Shown: piece after piece, positions 54,915 to 63,098 of the stretch
How the letters are laid out: each line of letters opens with the position of its first letter
How positions within the stretch are numbered: the stretch's first letter is position 1
NCBI GenBank assembly: GCA_002781745.1
Contig: PFFW01000042.1
Span: 1-64,000 of the forward strand
DNA: 64,000 bases
Direction of reading: 5' to 3'
From: Rhodospirillales bacterium CG15_BIG_FIL_POST_REV_8_21_14_020_66_15
Lineage (GTDB): Bacteria; Pseudomonadota; Alphaproteobacteria; Rhodospirillales; Casp-alpha2
Translations under genes and position numbers: made by a program
Notes under the pieces: generated by a model
Seen by the model: only the letters and a program-made list of their open reading frames with translations
Told to the model about the DNA's origin: nothing
Databases searched by the model: none

Positions 54915-56123
54915 TCAGAGTCCGAGGATCGCCTTGGCGATGATGCCGCGCTGGATTTCATTGCTGCCGCCGTAGATCGAGGCCTTGCGCCAGTTGAAAT
55001 AATGGCTGGCGACCGTCGCCGCATATTCGGGAATGGCCGGTCCGTCATTGGCCGCCCCCGGCCAGTCGTCCTCCAGGATGCCGGGGTCGAAGACGTGGGC
55101 GCGGTTGCCGACGGCCTCAAGCAGAAGTTCCGTAATGCCCTGCTGGACCTGGGTGCCCTTGAGCTTCAGAATCGAAGCCTCGGGCCCCGGCTTGCGCCCC
55201 GCCGCCTCGTCCGACAGCAGACGCAGTTCCGTCATTTCCAGCGCCGTCAGCTCGATCTCGATCTCCGCCATGCGTTCGCGGAAGCGGGCGTCCTCGATCA
55301 GCGGACGGCCGCGCTTCGTTTCCCTGGCCGCGATGTCGCGCAGGCGATCCATCTGTTTCTTGGAACGCGCGACGCCGGCGATGCCGAAGCGTTCGTGCCC
55401 CAGAAGAAACTTGGCGACGGTCCAGCCGTCGTTTTCACGGCCCACCAGATTTTCCGCCGGAACCTTTACGTTTTCCAGGAACACGTCGTTGATTTCCTGG
55501 CCGCCGTCCAACGTCTTGATCGGGCGCACGGTGACGCCCGGCGTTTTCATGTCGATCAACAGGAACGAGATGCCCTGCTGCTTCCTGCCCTCGTTGGAGG
55601 TGCGCACCAGGGCGAACATCCAGTCGGCGTATTGCGCCAGGGTGGTCCAGGTCTTCTGGCCATTGACGACGTAGTGGTCGCCGTCCCGATCGGCGCGGGT
55701 GGTCAGCGACGCCAGGTCCGAGCCCGCCCCCGGTTCGGAAAAGCCCTGGCACCACCAGTCCTCGCTGGCCAGGATGCGCGGCAGGAAACGCTGCTTCTGC
55801 GCCTCGGTGCCGAATTCGATCAGCACCGGTCCCAGCATCTTCAGGCCGAAGGTGATGAGCCGCGGGCTGGAGGCCGCCGCCAATTCCTCCTCAAACAGGT
55901 AGCGCTGCACGGGCGACCAGCCGGGGCCGCCGTATTCCTTCGGCCAGCCGGGGGCGATCCATCCCCGTTCATGCAGGATGCGCTGCCAGACGACGTAGTC
56001 GTCCTTCACCAGCTTGAGACCCAGGTCGACCTTGCGCTTGATGGCCGGCGGGATGCTGGCGCGCAGGAACGTGCGCACCTCGTCCCGGAAGGCAAACTCC
56101 TCGGGCGTCAGGTTCAGGTCCAA
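54915..56123 (-). CDS. Acyl-CoA dehydrogenase, large-subunit type
   Basis: A 402-residue acyl-CoA dehydrogenase. WIAPGWPKEYGGPGWSPVQRYLFEEELA is typical, then GFSEPGAGSDLASLTTRA (FAD/substrate), NGQKTWTTLAQYADWMFALVRT and the ending SIYGGSNEIQRGIIAKAILGL; the IYGGSNEIQ block has Gly where short-chain dehydrogenases have Glu, as in PimC/FadE-large types. It probably dehydrogenates a dicarboxyl or cyclic acyl-CoA. The track ORF begins at 57047; TTG 56123 has GGGAG at seven bases. Second of the two dehydrogenase genes behind the transporter. Confidence 0.92.
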   Translation of the reverse strand: MDLNLTPEEFAFRDEVRTFLRASIPPAIKRKVDLGLKLVKDDYVVWQRILHERGWIAPGWPKEYGGPGWSPVQRYLFEEELAAASSPRLITFGLKMLGPVLIEFGTEAQKQRFLPRILASEDWWCQGFSEPGAGSDLASLTTRADRDGDHYVVNGQKTWTTLAQYADWMFALVRTSNEGRKQQGISFLLIDMKTPGVTVRPIKTLDGGQEINDVFLENVKVPAENLVGRENDGWTVAKFLLGHERFGIAGVARSKKQMDRLRDIAARETKRGRPLIEDARFRERMAEIEIELTALEMTELRLLSDEAAGRKPGPEASILKLKGTQVQQGITELLLEAVGNRAHVFDPGILEDDWPGAANDGPAIPEYAATVASHYFNWRKASIYGGSNEIQRGIIAKAILGL

Positions 56124-56134
56124 TGCGGGGCTCC

Positions 56135-58138
56135 CTATTGCGGTTGCCGCGCGCGGGCGCGGGCCTGTCCGGCGCGGGCACAGATGGCCCCCAGCGCCAG
56201 GCAGACGAAGGATAGGACGGTCAGTTCCAGGTCGCTGGTCGGGATCAGCACGCTGTCGCCCGGCGTCGCCAGCAGCAACCCGGCGGCGAACACCAGCACG
56301 CGCGCGGGCCAGGCCAGAAGCCGGTGGCGGGTCAGGTCGCCGATGCCGATCAGGTAGCCCTGCAGCGCGCCCGCGATCATCACCGTGCCGATGACCGCTT
56401 CGATGCAGACATAGACGATGCGCCCCCATCCCGCCTCCAGGATGAAGGCCGGGTCTAAGACGAAGAAGAACGGCACGAAATAGATGATGGAACCCAGGCG
56501 CATCGCCTCGAGCCCGGTGCGCATGGGGTTGGCGCCGGCCACCGACGCCGCTGCGTAGGCGCCGAGCGCCACCGGCGGGGTGATGTAGGACACCATCCCC
56601 CAATAGAGGATGAACAGGTGCACGGCCATGGGGTTGAGCCCGCCCTGAACCAGCGCCGGAGCCAGCACGATGGCGAGGAAGATATAGGCCGCCGTCACCG
56701 TCATGCCGATCCCGAGGATGAAGCTGGTGACCGCCCCCATCGCCAGCAGCACCAGGGTGTTGCCGCCGGCCAGGAAAATCAGGTCGTTGACCAGCGTCCC
56801 GGCCATTCCCGAGATCGACAGCGCGCCGACGATCAAGCCGACGCCGGCGAGGATCGCCGTGATCTCCGCCAACAGCACGCCGACGGCGGCGACGAAATCG
56901 CGCAGGTCCTTCCAGCCCCACTTGTCGGTCGCCGCGACCTGGTTGACGAGGATCAGCAGGACCGTCGCGTAATAGGGGGCGAACACCTCGCGCTTGAGGT
57001 GAACGAGCATGACGATCAGCAGCACGAAGACGAAGATGAAGTACCATCCGTCCTTCAGCGTCTGCTTCAGGTCGGGCAATTCATCGCGCGACAGGCCCGG
57101 CATCTGCTGCCGCGCCGCATAGGCGTCGATCTGCACGAACAGGCCAAGGTAGAACAGCATCGACGGGACGATGGCGGCGACGGCGATCTCGATGTAGGGC
57201 ACGTTCAGGAACACGGCCATGATGAAGGCGGTCGCGCCCATGACCGGCGGCATCAGCACGCCGCCGGTGGACGCGCAGGCTTCGACCCCCGCCGCGTAGG
57301 ACGCGCGGAACCCGGTGCGCCGCATGGCGGGAATGGTCATGACGCCGGTCGTGATGACGTTGGAGATCACGGAGCCCGACATGGATCCCATGAGGCCCGA
57401 AGCGAAGATGGCGACCTTGGCTGGGCCGCCGCGCACATGTCCCAGGAGCGCGAACGCCAGGTCGATGAAGAACTTGCCGCCGCCCGTGCGGGTCAGGGCG
57501 ACGCCGAAGATCAGGAAGCCGATCACCAGATTGGCGAGCGCCTGCAGCGGAATGCCGAGGATGCTCTCGGCCGACATGGTGTGATAGGCCGTGGTGTCGG
57601 CGAGCGGACTGGCGAGGCCGGAAATCGGCCCCGGCATCTTGTCGGCATAGAGAGGATAGAACGACAGCGCGAGGACGATGACGAACAGCGCCATGCCGCC
57701 GGCGCGCCGGGTCGCCTCCAGGACCAGAAGCCATAACACGTAGCCGACCCAGACCACGTGATCGGGAGCCCCCATTTCCCAGCCCTTGTCGACGATATTC
57801 TTGCCCTGGAGAAAAAAGAACGCGACCGCGGAAAAGAAGGTCACGGCCAGCACGACGTCCCACCAGGGCACGCGGTCCATGTCACCCTTGGCCGTCGCCG
57901 GAAAGATCAGGAACACGATGGGCACCAGAAGCCCGACCAGGGCGTACTGGTATTCGATGTCCAGCAGCACATGGCCGGTGAAGAAGCCCAGGTTGAAGAT
58001 GCGGTTGATGGACAGCAGGCAGGCGGCCGTGGTGAGAACCAGGACCGCCACGTACCAATGGCGCGGCAGGGTCCGGTGGCGGGCGATGCCCGCCGCCGGC
58101 CCGCCGGCCTGCGTTCTGGCGTCAGCGATGTCGGTCAC
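56135..58138 (-). CDS. Fused TRAP transporter permease (TAXI type, 4TM/12TM)
   Basis: A 667-residue inner-membrane permease in which the DctQ-like and DctM-like subunits are one chain, as in TIGR02123 proteins. Many hydrophobic segments are present; SMSGSVISNVITTGVMTIPAMRRTGF and the VEACASTGGVLMPPVMGATAFIMA block carry the sodium-linked DctM signature. A final ILVFAAGLLLATPGDSVLIP pair completes it. It imports carboxylates with the binding protein encoded just upstream, 12 bp away. The substrate is unknown. A short basic N-terminus precedes the first helix. Confidence 0.94.
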   Translation of the reverse strand: MTDIADARTQAGGPAAGIARHRTLPRHWYVAVLVLTTAACLLSINRIFNLGFFTGHVLLDIEYQYALVGLLVPIVFLIFPATAKGDMDRVPWWDVVLAVTFFSAVAFFFLQGKNIVDKGWEMGAPDHVVWVGYVLWLLVLEATRRAGGMALFVIVLALSFYPLYADKMPGPISGLASPLADTTAYHTMSAESILGIPLQALANLVIGFLIFGVALTRTGGGKFFIDLAFALLGHVRGGPAKVAIFASGLMGSMSGSVISNVITTGVMTIPAMRRTGFRASYAAGVEACASTGGVLMPPVMGATAFIMAVFLNVPYIEIAVAAIVPSMLFYLGLFVQIDAYAARQQMPGLSRDELPDLKQTLKDGWYFIFVFVLLIVMLVHLKREVFAPYYATVLLILVNQVAATDKWGWKDLRDFVAAVGVLLAEITAILAGVGLIVGALSISGMAGTLVNDLIFLAGGNTLVLLAMGAVTSFILGIGMTVTAAYIFLAIVLAPALVQGGLNPMAVHLFILYWGMVSYITPPVALGAYAAASVAGANPMRTGLEAMRLGSIIYFVPFFFVLDPAFILEAGWGRIVYVCIEAVIGTVMIAGALQGYLIGIGDLTRHRLLAWPARVLVFAAGLLLATPGDSVLIPTSDLELTVLSFVCLALGAICARAGQARARARQPQ

Positions 58139-58150
58139 GGATGCCGCCGG

Positions 58151-59302
58151 TTACTTCCAGACGGGATCGAAACCGGCCTTTTCAAGGGCCGCGGCGCGCA
58201 CCTTCATCCATTCCGACTGGAAGGCGTCATCGGCGACCTTCCTGCCCTTCATGTCCTTCCATGCGGCGGCCAGTACGCCCTGCCGCTTGATCAGCGACTG
58301 GTTGTGCTTTTCCATGGCGTCGGTCCAGGCGCCGATTTCCTTCCAGTATTTCACGGCGGCTTCATGGTAGGGAACGGCCCAGGTAAAGCTCTGGTTCCTG
58401 AGCGACCAGCCTTCCATTTCCTTCATCACGCTCTTGAAGCTGTCGTACTTGGAATGGATCGCCTTGGTCATGGAATAGACCATGCCGGCGTCCTGGTTGG
58501 CGCGCGTGATCAGGATCGGATAGGGATAGGCGCCGCCGACGTGCGGCTTGTCCTTGGAAATTCCGGCGCCCAGGGTTGCCGTGTGCTTGACGAAATAGGG
58601 CGCTTTCGCCAGCAGCCGCTTCCAGCCCGCTTCATCGTCATGGGGCATGGCCGGCCAGTGGATTCCGCGCGGCGAGGCTTCCAGCTTCTTGCACAGGCCG
58701 GACGCGGTCGACGCGAAGGCGGCGTCCGCCTGGCCGTTGACCAGGCCGTCCCACGACTGGCTGAAGCCCGAAAATTCGACCTTCTGAACGTCGTCCCAGG
58801 TCAGGCCCGCGAAGGCCAGCATGGCCTCGGTTCCGATCACCAGGGCGGGCGCGGACCGCACGTAGGCGACCCGTTTGCCCTTCAGGTCCTTGGGCGTCTT
58901 GATGTTGGCGTCGGCCGCGGTGCCGACCGACAGGTTGGCCTCCGACGTGGCGGACATCAGCAGCCGCACGGGCTGCGGCCCCCAATCCTTGTCGGCGAAT
59001 TCGAAGACGCCTTCGGACGCGAAATAGGTGCCTGAACCGTTGGCCGAGAACTGCACCTTGTCGGTCATCAGGGGGGCCAGGCGGGAGATGTCGTTCTTGC
59101 CCGGCACGATGCGCAGGCTGACGCCGAAGCTGTCCTTCAGCGCCTTGCCGATGGCGACGGCCTGGGCATAGCCCGTGGACTTGGTGCCGTAGGCCGACCA
59201 GGCCAGGGTGTCGGGCAGTTTCACGTCGTCGGCCTTGGCCGCTTGCGGCAAGGCCAGGGCGGCCGCCACGGCGCCCGCCAAAAGAAGTCGGTATGCTTTC
59301 AT
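58151..59302 (-). CDS. TAXI-family TRAP solute-binding protein
   Basis: A 383-residue periplasmic binding protein. Signal peptide MKAYRLLLAGAVAAALALPQAAKA, cleaved before DDV. TLAWSAYGTKSTGYAQAVAIGKALKDSFGVSLRIVPG matches TAXI (TRAP-associated extracytoplasmic immunogenic) proteins, as do KGKRVAYVRSAPALVIGTEAMLAF and the VNGQADAAFASTASG segment. It delivers a carboxylate-type ligand to the fused permease. The gene follows the IclR gene by 79 bp. ATG 59302 follows GGAGG. It is the best starting point for finding the operon's substrate. Confidence 0.93.
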   Translation of the reverse strand: MKAYRLLLAGAVAAALALPQAAKADDVKLPDTLAWSAYGTKSTGYAQAVAIGKALKDSFGVSLRIVPGKNDISRLAPLMTDKVQFSANGSGTYFASEGVFEFADKDWGPQPVRLLMSATSEANLSVGTAADANIKTPKDLKGKRVAYVRSAPALVIGTEAMLAFAGLTWDDVQKVEFSGFSQSWDGLVNGQADAAFASTASGLCKKLEASPRGIHWPAMPHDDEAGWKRLLAKAPYFVKHTATLGAGISKDKPHVGGAYPYPILITRANQDAGMVYSMTKAIHSKYDSFKSVMKEMEGWSLRNQSFTWAVPYHEAAVKYWKEIGAWTDAMEKHNQSLIKRQGVLAAAWKDMKGRKVADDAFQSEWMKVRAAALEKAGFDPVWK

Positions 59303-59381
59303 GTTTGCCTCCACATGTCTGAAGATTGCCGCCAGTTCCTGGTCTTGTTGTGTCCGCTGGTTCCGTATCCTTCGCGGTCCG

Positions 59382-60227
59382 TTACCAGCTGCCCTGGGCA
59401 GCCAGGCCGTTCCGCATTTCCGCCTCGATGGTGCGCGCCACGTTGACAAGGCGCGGCCCCCATTCCGCTTCCAGCCTGTCCGGCTTGTGCAGAAACGCCG
59501 GTCCGCCGCAGTTCAAGGCCATGACGGTCGCCCCGTCCATCGACCGAAGCGGCACGCCGACGGCGTTGACGTCGTGCTGCCACTCGCCGAACGAGGTGCA
59601 GAAACCCTTTTCGGCGACCTGGCAGACGGCGCGTTCGATACCGCGCGCCACGGCCGGCCAGCCGGCGCCGGCGCGTTCGGCCATGGCCGACATCAGGTAG
59701 GCGCGTTCGTCCTCGGGGATCGCGGCCAGGAAGGCGCGGCCCATGGCCGTGGTGGCGATCGGGATGTGCGAGCCGATATCCAGGCGCAACGTCACCGAGC
59801 CGGCGTCGCGTGCATGCTCCAGATAGACCATGTTCAGGCGGTCCCGCGCGCCCAGGGCGAGCGACAAGCCCGAGGCATTGGCAAGTTCCTGCATGTAGGG
59901 CCGCGCGATCTTGCGGATGTCCATGTTGGCGAGCAGCGAATAGCCCAGCGACAGGACCCCCGGGCCCAGGCGGTACTTGCCCAGGCGTTCCGCGTGCACA
60001 AGATAGCCCAGCCGCGTCAGGGTGTGGGTCAGGCGCGACACCGTCGGCTTCGGCAGGCCCGTGCGCTCCGCCAGGTCGCCGTTGCCAAGCACGCCGTCGC
60101 CCGGTTGGAACGCGCGCAGGACGCTAAGTCCGCGCGCCAGCGCCGTGACGAACTGCCGGTCGTCGGACTCGGTGATCTCGGGAACGTTGTCCAGCGGCTG
60201 GACGCTGTGCTCGGCACGCCCGGTCAT
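59382..60227 (-). CDS. IclR-family regulator of the TRAP/ACAD operon
   Basis: A 281-residue IclR regulator. The N-terminal winged helix spans FVTALARGLSVLRAFQPGDGVLGNGDLAERTGLPKPTVSRLTHTLTRLGYL. The C-terminal effector-binding domain has SLALGARDRLNMVYLEHARDAGSVTL, IATTAMGRAFLAAIP and the ending NCGGPAF, in the family order. The track ORF starts at 60317; ATG 60227 begins the conserved part, but start choice is uncertain. First gene of the minus-strand run TAXI - TRAP - ACAD - ACAD - DUF2238 - enolase. An 18-bp perfect palindrome lies about 105 bp upstream. Confidence 0.9.
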   Translation of the reverse strand: MTGRAEHSVQPLDNVPEITESDDRQFVTALARGLSVLRAFQPGDGVLGNGDLAERTGLPKPTVSRLTHTLTRLGYLVHAERLGKYRLGPGVLSLGYSLLANMDIRKIARPYMQELANASGLSLALGARDRLNMVYLEHARDAGSVTLRLDIGSHIPIATTAMGRAFLAAIPEDERAYLMSAMAERAGAGWPAVARGIERAVCQVAEKGFCTSFGEWQHDVNAVGVPLRSMDGATVMALNCGGPAFLHKPDRLEAEWGPRLVNVARTIEAEMRNGLAAQGSW

Positions 60228-60332
60228 GTCGTCGTGTCCCGGCGCGGAATTCCGCGCCGCTCCCATTTCCGGGTCCGGGCATGGACGCCCTCCTCCGGAC
60301 GGAAGGAACTTTGTCACGCCGCAATCCGGCGG

Positions 60333-60350
60333 TCAAATTCCGGAATTTGA
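60333..60350. promoter_or_regulatory. 18-bp perfect palindrome, candidate IclR operator
   Basis: TCAAATTCCGGAATTTGA is fully self-complementary. It sits between the DMT transporter stop (60399) and the IclR start (60227). The TTCCGGAA-like core with AT wings fits IclR-type operators, which are usually palindromes of 14-18 bp. It probably mediates autoregulation of the catabolic operon. Confidence 0.65.
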
Positions 60351-60398
60351 TTTTGCTATGCGAAATTAGAGCGCCCGGCTTGCGGCGGCGGCGCGACG

Positions 60399-61343
60399 TC
60401 AGGTGATGCCGGCGCGGCGGGGAAACAGGGCAGCGATGCGCGACCAGTACATCTCGAAGAACACCGATCCGGTCACGATGACGATGGCGAGCCCCTGCAG
60501 GACCGACAGCTTGTCCCCCAGGAACGCCATGGCCAGGGTCGCGGCGATGATGGGCTTCAGGAAGAACAGATAGCTGGCGCGCGTCATGTCCGCCGCCGCC
60601 GCCAAGCCGCCAATCCACAGGAACTGCGTGATCGTGGTGTTCCACAGAGCCAGGGTCAGGATCCAGGCGGAATGTTCCGCCGACCGGTCGAACAGGGTCA
60701 GCGGATCGACCCAGACGGCGAACCCGATGCCCACGCCCAGCCACAGGCCGATACCGCCGATCATCATGGACAGCGCGGTCACGTTGACGGCGCCGTACCG
60801 GGCGATGATGGGTTTCACCCGGACGGCATAGAATGCCGCCAGGATGGCGCAGGCCAGGGCGAGAAGGACGCCCCAGATCGAATCCCGGCCGCCCAGCAGC
60901 TTGTCGAGGACGCCGTCGGTGATCAGCAGAACCAGCCCGGCCACGGCGCACAGGCCGGTGACGACCTTGACCGCGGTCAACGGCTGGCCGGAGACGATGC
61001 GGTTGGCGAGACCGACGAAGATGGGAATCGTCGTCACCAGGGTTGCGACCTGGATCACGGTGGCGAAGTCGAGCGCCCAGTGAAAGGCCAGATAGGCGCC
61101 GGAAACGCCGACGACCGACAGCCACAGGACTTCCCAGGCATGGGTCCTGAGCGGGGCCAGCAACCGCCTAGGCCCCGAGATCAGCAGCGCCACCACGATC
61201 AGGCCCGCGCCGCCCAGAAGATAGCGCCAGACCGACAGTTCCGGCCCGGAAATCCCCGAGCCGGCGGCGACGAATTCGGACGAGGCATGGCCCAGGACGC
61301 CGATGAAAACGGCCAGCGAGGCGAAGCGCGCCGGAATGTTCAT
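60399..61343 (-). CDS. DMT-superfamily transporter (EamA type)
   Basis: A 314-residue membrane protein with about ten hydrophobic segments in two EamA repeats. GYLAFHWALDFATVIQVATLVTTIPIFVGL (first half) and IGGLAAAADMTRASYLFFLKPIIAATLAMAFLGD (second half) carry the usual Gly/Pro/Lys pattern. It is likely an exporter of amino acids or metabolites. Its start ATG 61343 overlaps the hydrolase stop by 4 bp, forming the unit GntR - hydrolase - DMT. The extension visible in the track at 61125 is a shadow. Confidence 0.9.
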   Translation of the reverse strand: MNIPARFASLAVFIGVLGHASSEFVAAGSGISGPELSVWRYLLGGAGLIVVALLISGPRRLLAPLRTHAWEVLWLSVVGVSGAYLAFHWALDFATVIQVATLVTTIPIFVGLANRIVSGQPLTAVKVVTGLCAVAGLVLLITDGVLDKLLGGRDSIWGVLLALACAILAAFYAVRVKPIIARYGAVNVTALSMMIGGIGLWLGVGIGFAVWVDPLTLFDRSAEHSAWILTLALWNTTITQFLWIGGLAAAADMTRASYLFFLKPIIAATLAMAFLGDKLSVLQGLAIVIVTGSVFFEMYWSRIAALFPRRAGIT

Positions 61344-62161
61344 GACCGCCCCGCTTCCAGGTCCGCGCCGAAGCGCGCCAGGCTGTCCGCCAATCTGTCG
61401 GGACGTTCGAGCGGCAGCAGGTGCCCGGCGTCGGGCCAGTCCTCGCGCCGCGCGTCGGGCAGGCGCTTGTACAACCGGTCGACGACGTCGAGGTCCAGGA
61501 ACACCCGATCCTGATGCCCGGTGATCACCAGGGTCGGCAAGGCCAGCCGCTCATAGGCGATGTGCCAGTCCGCCGCGCGAGCGTTGCGCATGAGGTTCAT
61601 GTGCCCGTGGGCGGAATCGAGCGGCGCGTAGCCGCCTTTCAGGAAATTGGCGCGCGCCTGGCCGGCGAACTCCTGGTTCACCAGCAGCGGGAACAGCGCA
61701 TCCATGAAAAGCTGCACGCCGCCGGCGCCGACGATGACCTCCATGGCGTCGTTGACCCAGGCGATGCGCGGGCCGATCTCGCGCAGGGTGTTGAGCAGCA
61801 CAAGGCCGCGCGCCGGTGTCCCCCTGAGGACCGCCTGGGCCGCGAACAGCCCGCCGATGGAGAGGCCCGTCAGCACCGGATCGCGCGGCGCGCGGGCCTC
61901 CAGCAGACGGCACAGGTCGTCGACGATAAGGTCGGGAGTCAGTTCCGTTCCGAGGGCGAACGACGCCCCCTCCTGTCCACGGAAGTTGTAGCTCAGCGTC
62001 CCGAACCCCTGCTCGCGCAGGCGCGGCGCGACCACCGCCTCCCAAGCGGCGGTGCTGCCCGTCAGGGCGTTGACGAAAACAAAGGTCGGGGCGCCGTCGC
62101 GCGCCGGTTCGTGGTGGTCGAAAGGCAGCGCGTCGTCCGGCGCAAGGGTCAGGTGTTTCAT
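61340..62161 (-). CDS. Alpha/beta hydrolase
   Basis: A 273-residue alpha/beta hydrolase-fold protein. The nucleophile elbow is GLSIGGL (Ser about 99), the acid is probably Asp in GHQDRVFLDLD and the His is in DAGHLLPLERPDRLA; the oxyanion region reads VNALTGSTAAW. An ester, lactone or C-C bond hydrolase is possible; the family is too broad to name. ATG 62161 overlaps the GntR stop by 4 bp (ATGA) and its stop overlaps the transporter start by 4 bp. The track ORF start at 62872 is wrong. Confidence 0.88.
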   Translation of the reverse strand: MKHLTLAPDDALPFDHHEPARDGAPTFVFVNALTGSTAAWEAVVAPRLREQGFGTLSYNFRGQEGASFALGTELTPDLIVDDLCRLLEARAPRDPVLTGLSIGGLFAAQAVLRGTPARGLVLLNTLREIGPRIAWVNDAMEVIVGAGGVQLFMDALFPLLVNQEFAGQARANFLKGGYAPLDSAHGHMNLMRNARAADWHIAYERLALPTLVITGHQDRVFLDLDVVDRLYKRLPDARREDWPDAGHLLPLERPDRLADSLARFGADLEAGRS

Positions 62162-62865
62162 TCGGTGGAAGGGTCCTTCGAAAGGCTGGCCTCGGCCGTG
62201 GCGGCCGCGGTGTCGGTGTGGTGGATGGAAAGGCGTTCGGCCTCGGCCGCGTCGCCGGCGAGGATCGCCGCCAGGATGGCGCGATGCTGGTCCCAGGCCT
62301 GCGGCCGCCCGCCGGGACGGGTCAGCACGGCCTGCATGGAGCGGCGGAAATGCACCCAGTGCGGCCGGGTCACCTCCTCGATCAAGGGGTTGCCCGACAG
62401 GCGATAGAGGCCGACGTGAAAGCGCATGTCGGCGTTGATCCGCCGGGCCAGATCGCGCGGCCGCTCCGCGGCGCCCGCGGCCGCCTCGTCCTGGGCGAGA
62501 TAACGGTCGACCAGATCCCGAAGCGGCTCCACGTCGCGCGGCGAAAGCTCGCCCCGCGCCATGCGGGCGGCCGACAGGCGCGCCGCCAGCCCGTCCAGGG
62601 GTCCGCGGATCTGGTAGAGCTGGACCACCATGTCCGGGTCCATGGGCGCGACCGTCAAGCCCTTGCGGCCGAGGGCGACGAGCACCCCCTGCTCCTTCAG
62701 GAGCGCCAGGGCGTGGCTGATCGGCTGGCGCGACACGCCCAGTTGCTCGGCCAGCTTCTCCTGCGCCAGGCGGTCGCCCGCCCGGTAGGCACCCTGCAGG
62801 ATGGAATCCACGATGGCGTCGCGGACGCGCTCCGTCAGGGCGGGCGTCGGGCCAAGAGGGGTCAT
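62158..62865 (-). CDS. GntR-family regulator (FadR/FCD type)
   Basis: A 235-residue repressor. The N-terminal winged helix has RVRDAIVDSILQGAYRAGDRLAQEKLAEQLGVSRQPISHALALLKEQGVL. The C-terminal FCD domain is helical, with DLARRINADMRFHVGLYRLSGNPLIEE holding conserved Asp/His-type metal ligands. FCD regulators sense small organic acids. It heads the GntR - hydrolase - DMT exporter operon. Just upstream, at 62878-62901, are two perfect direct copies of TTCTGAATTC, suited to autoregulation. ATG 62865. Confidence 0.92.
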   Translation of the reverse strand: MTPLGPTPALTERVRDAIVDSILQGAYRAGDRLAQEKLAEQLGVSRQPISHALALLKEQGVLVALGRKGLTVAPMDPDMVVQLYQIRGPLDGLAARLSAARMARGELSPRDVEPLRDLVDRYLAQDEAAAGAAERPRDLARRINADMRFHVGLYRLSGNPLIEEVTRPHWVHFRRSMQAVLTRPGGRPQAWDQHRAILAAILAGDAAEAERLSIHHTDTAAATAEASLSKDPSTE

Positions 62866-62877
62866 CGCGCATTCCTT

Positions 62878-62901
62878 TTCTGAATTCCGTATTCTGAATT
62901 C
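62878..62901. promoter_or_regulatory. Two direct repeats TTCTGAATTC, candidate GntR operator
   Basis: Two identical 10-bp copies lie 14 bp apart (start to start), 13 bp upstream of the GntR start codon. Each contains the self-complementary GAATTC. The position over the promoter suggests a binding site for the GntR protein. Confidence 0.6.
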
Positions 62902-62929
62902 AATAAATCATCCGAGGCGCCCTGTCAAA

Positions 62930-63072
62930 GCCGGAGCCGAGGGTCGCGGCCTGTCCATCGCCAAGGCCCTGACCAAGGCCCACGACGGCGAACTGCGCAT
63001 AGACAGCCGCCCGGACCACGGCACCACGGTGCGCGGGTCCTGCCGATCCGCATGGCGGCAGAGGGAAAATGA
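62930..63072 (+). pseudogene. C-terminal fragment of a sensor histidine kinase, frameshifted
   Basis: Between the GntR gene and the MFS gene the plus strand encodes RGLSIAKALTKAHDGELRIDSR followed by PDHGTTVR, the G2 box and end of a histidine kinase ATPase domain (normally GLGLSIAKALVEAHGG). After TTVR the frame slips by one base. In the next frame it continues LPIRMAAEGK and stops at TGA 63070-63072, the expected kinase ending. No N-terminal part, start or promoter remains. It is a degraded remnant of a larger kinase gene, lost by deletion. The neighbouring full-length kinase at 34414 is not its close copy. Confidence 0.75.
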
Positions 63073-63098
63073 CGTGGCACTCCCGGCCCGACGGCCGG

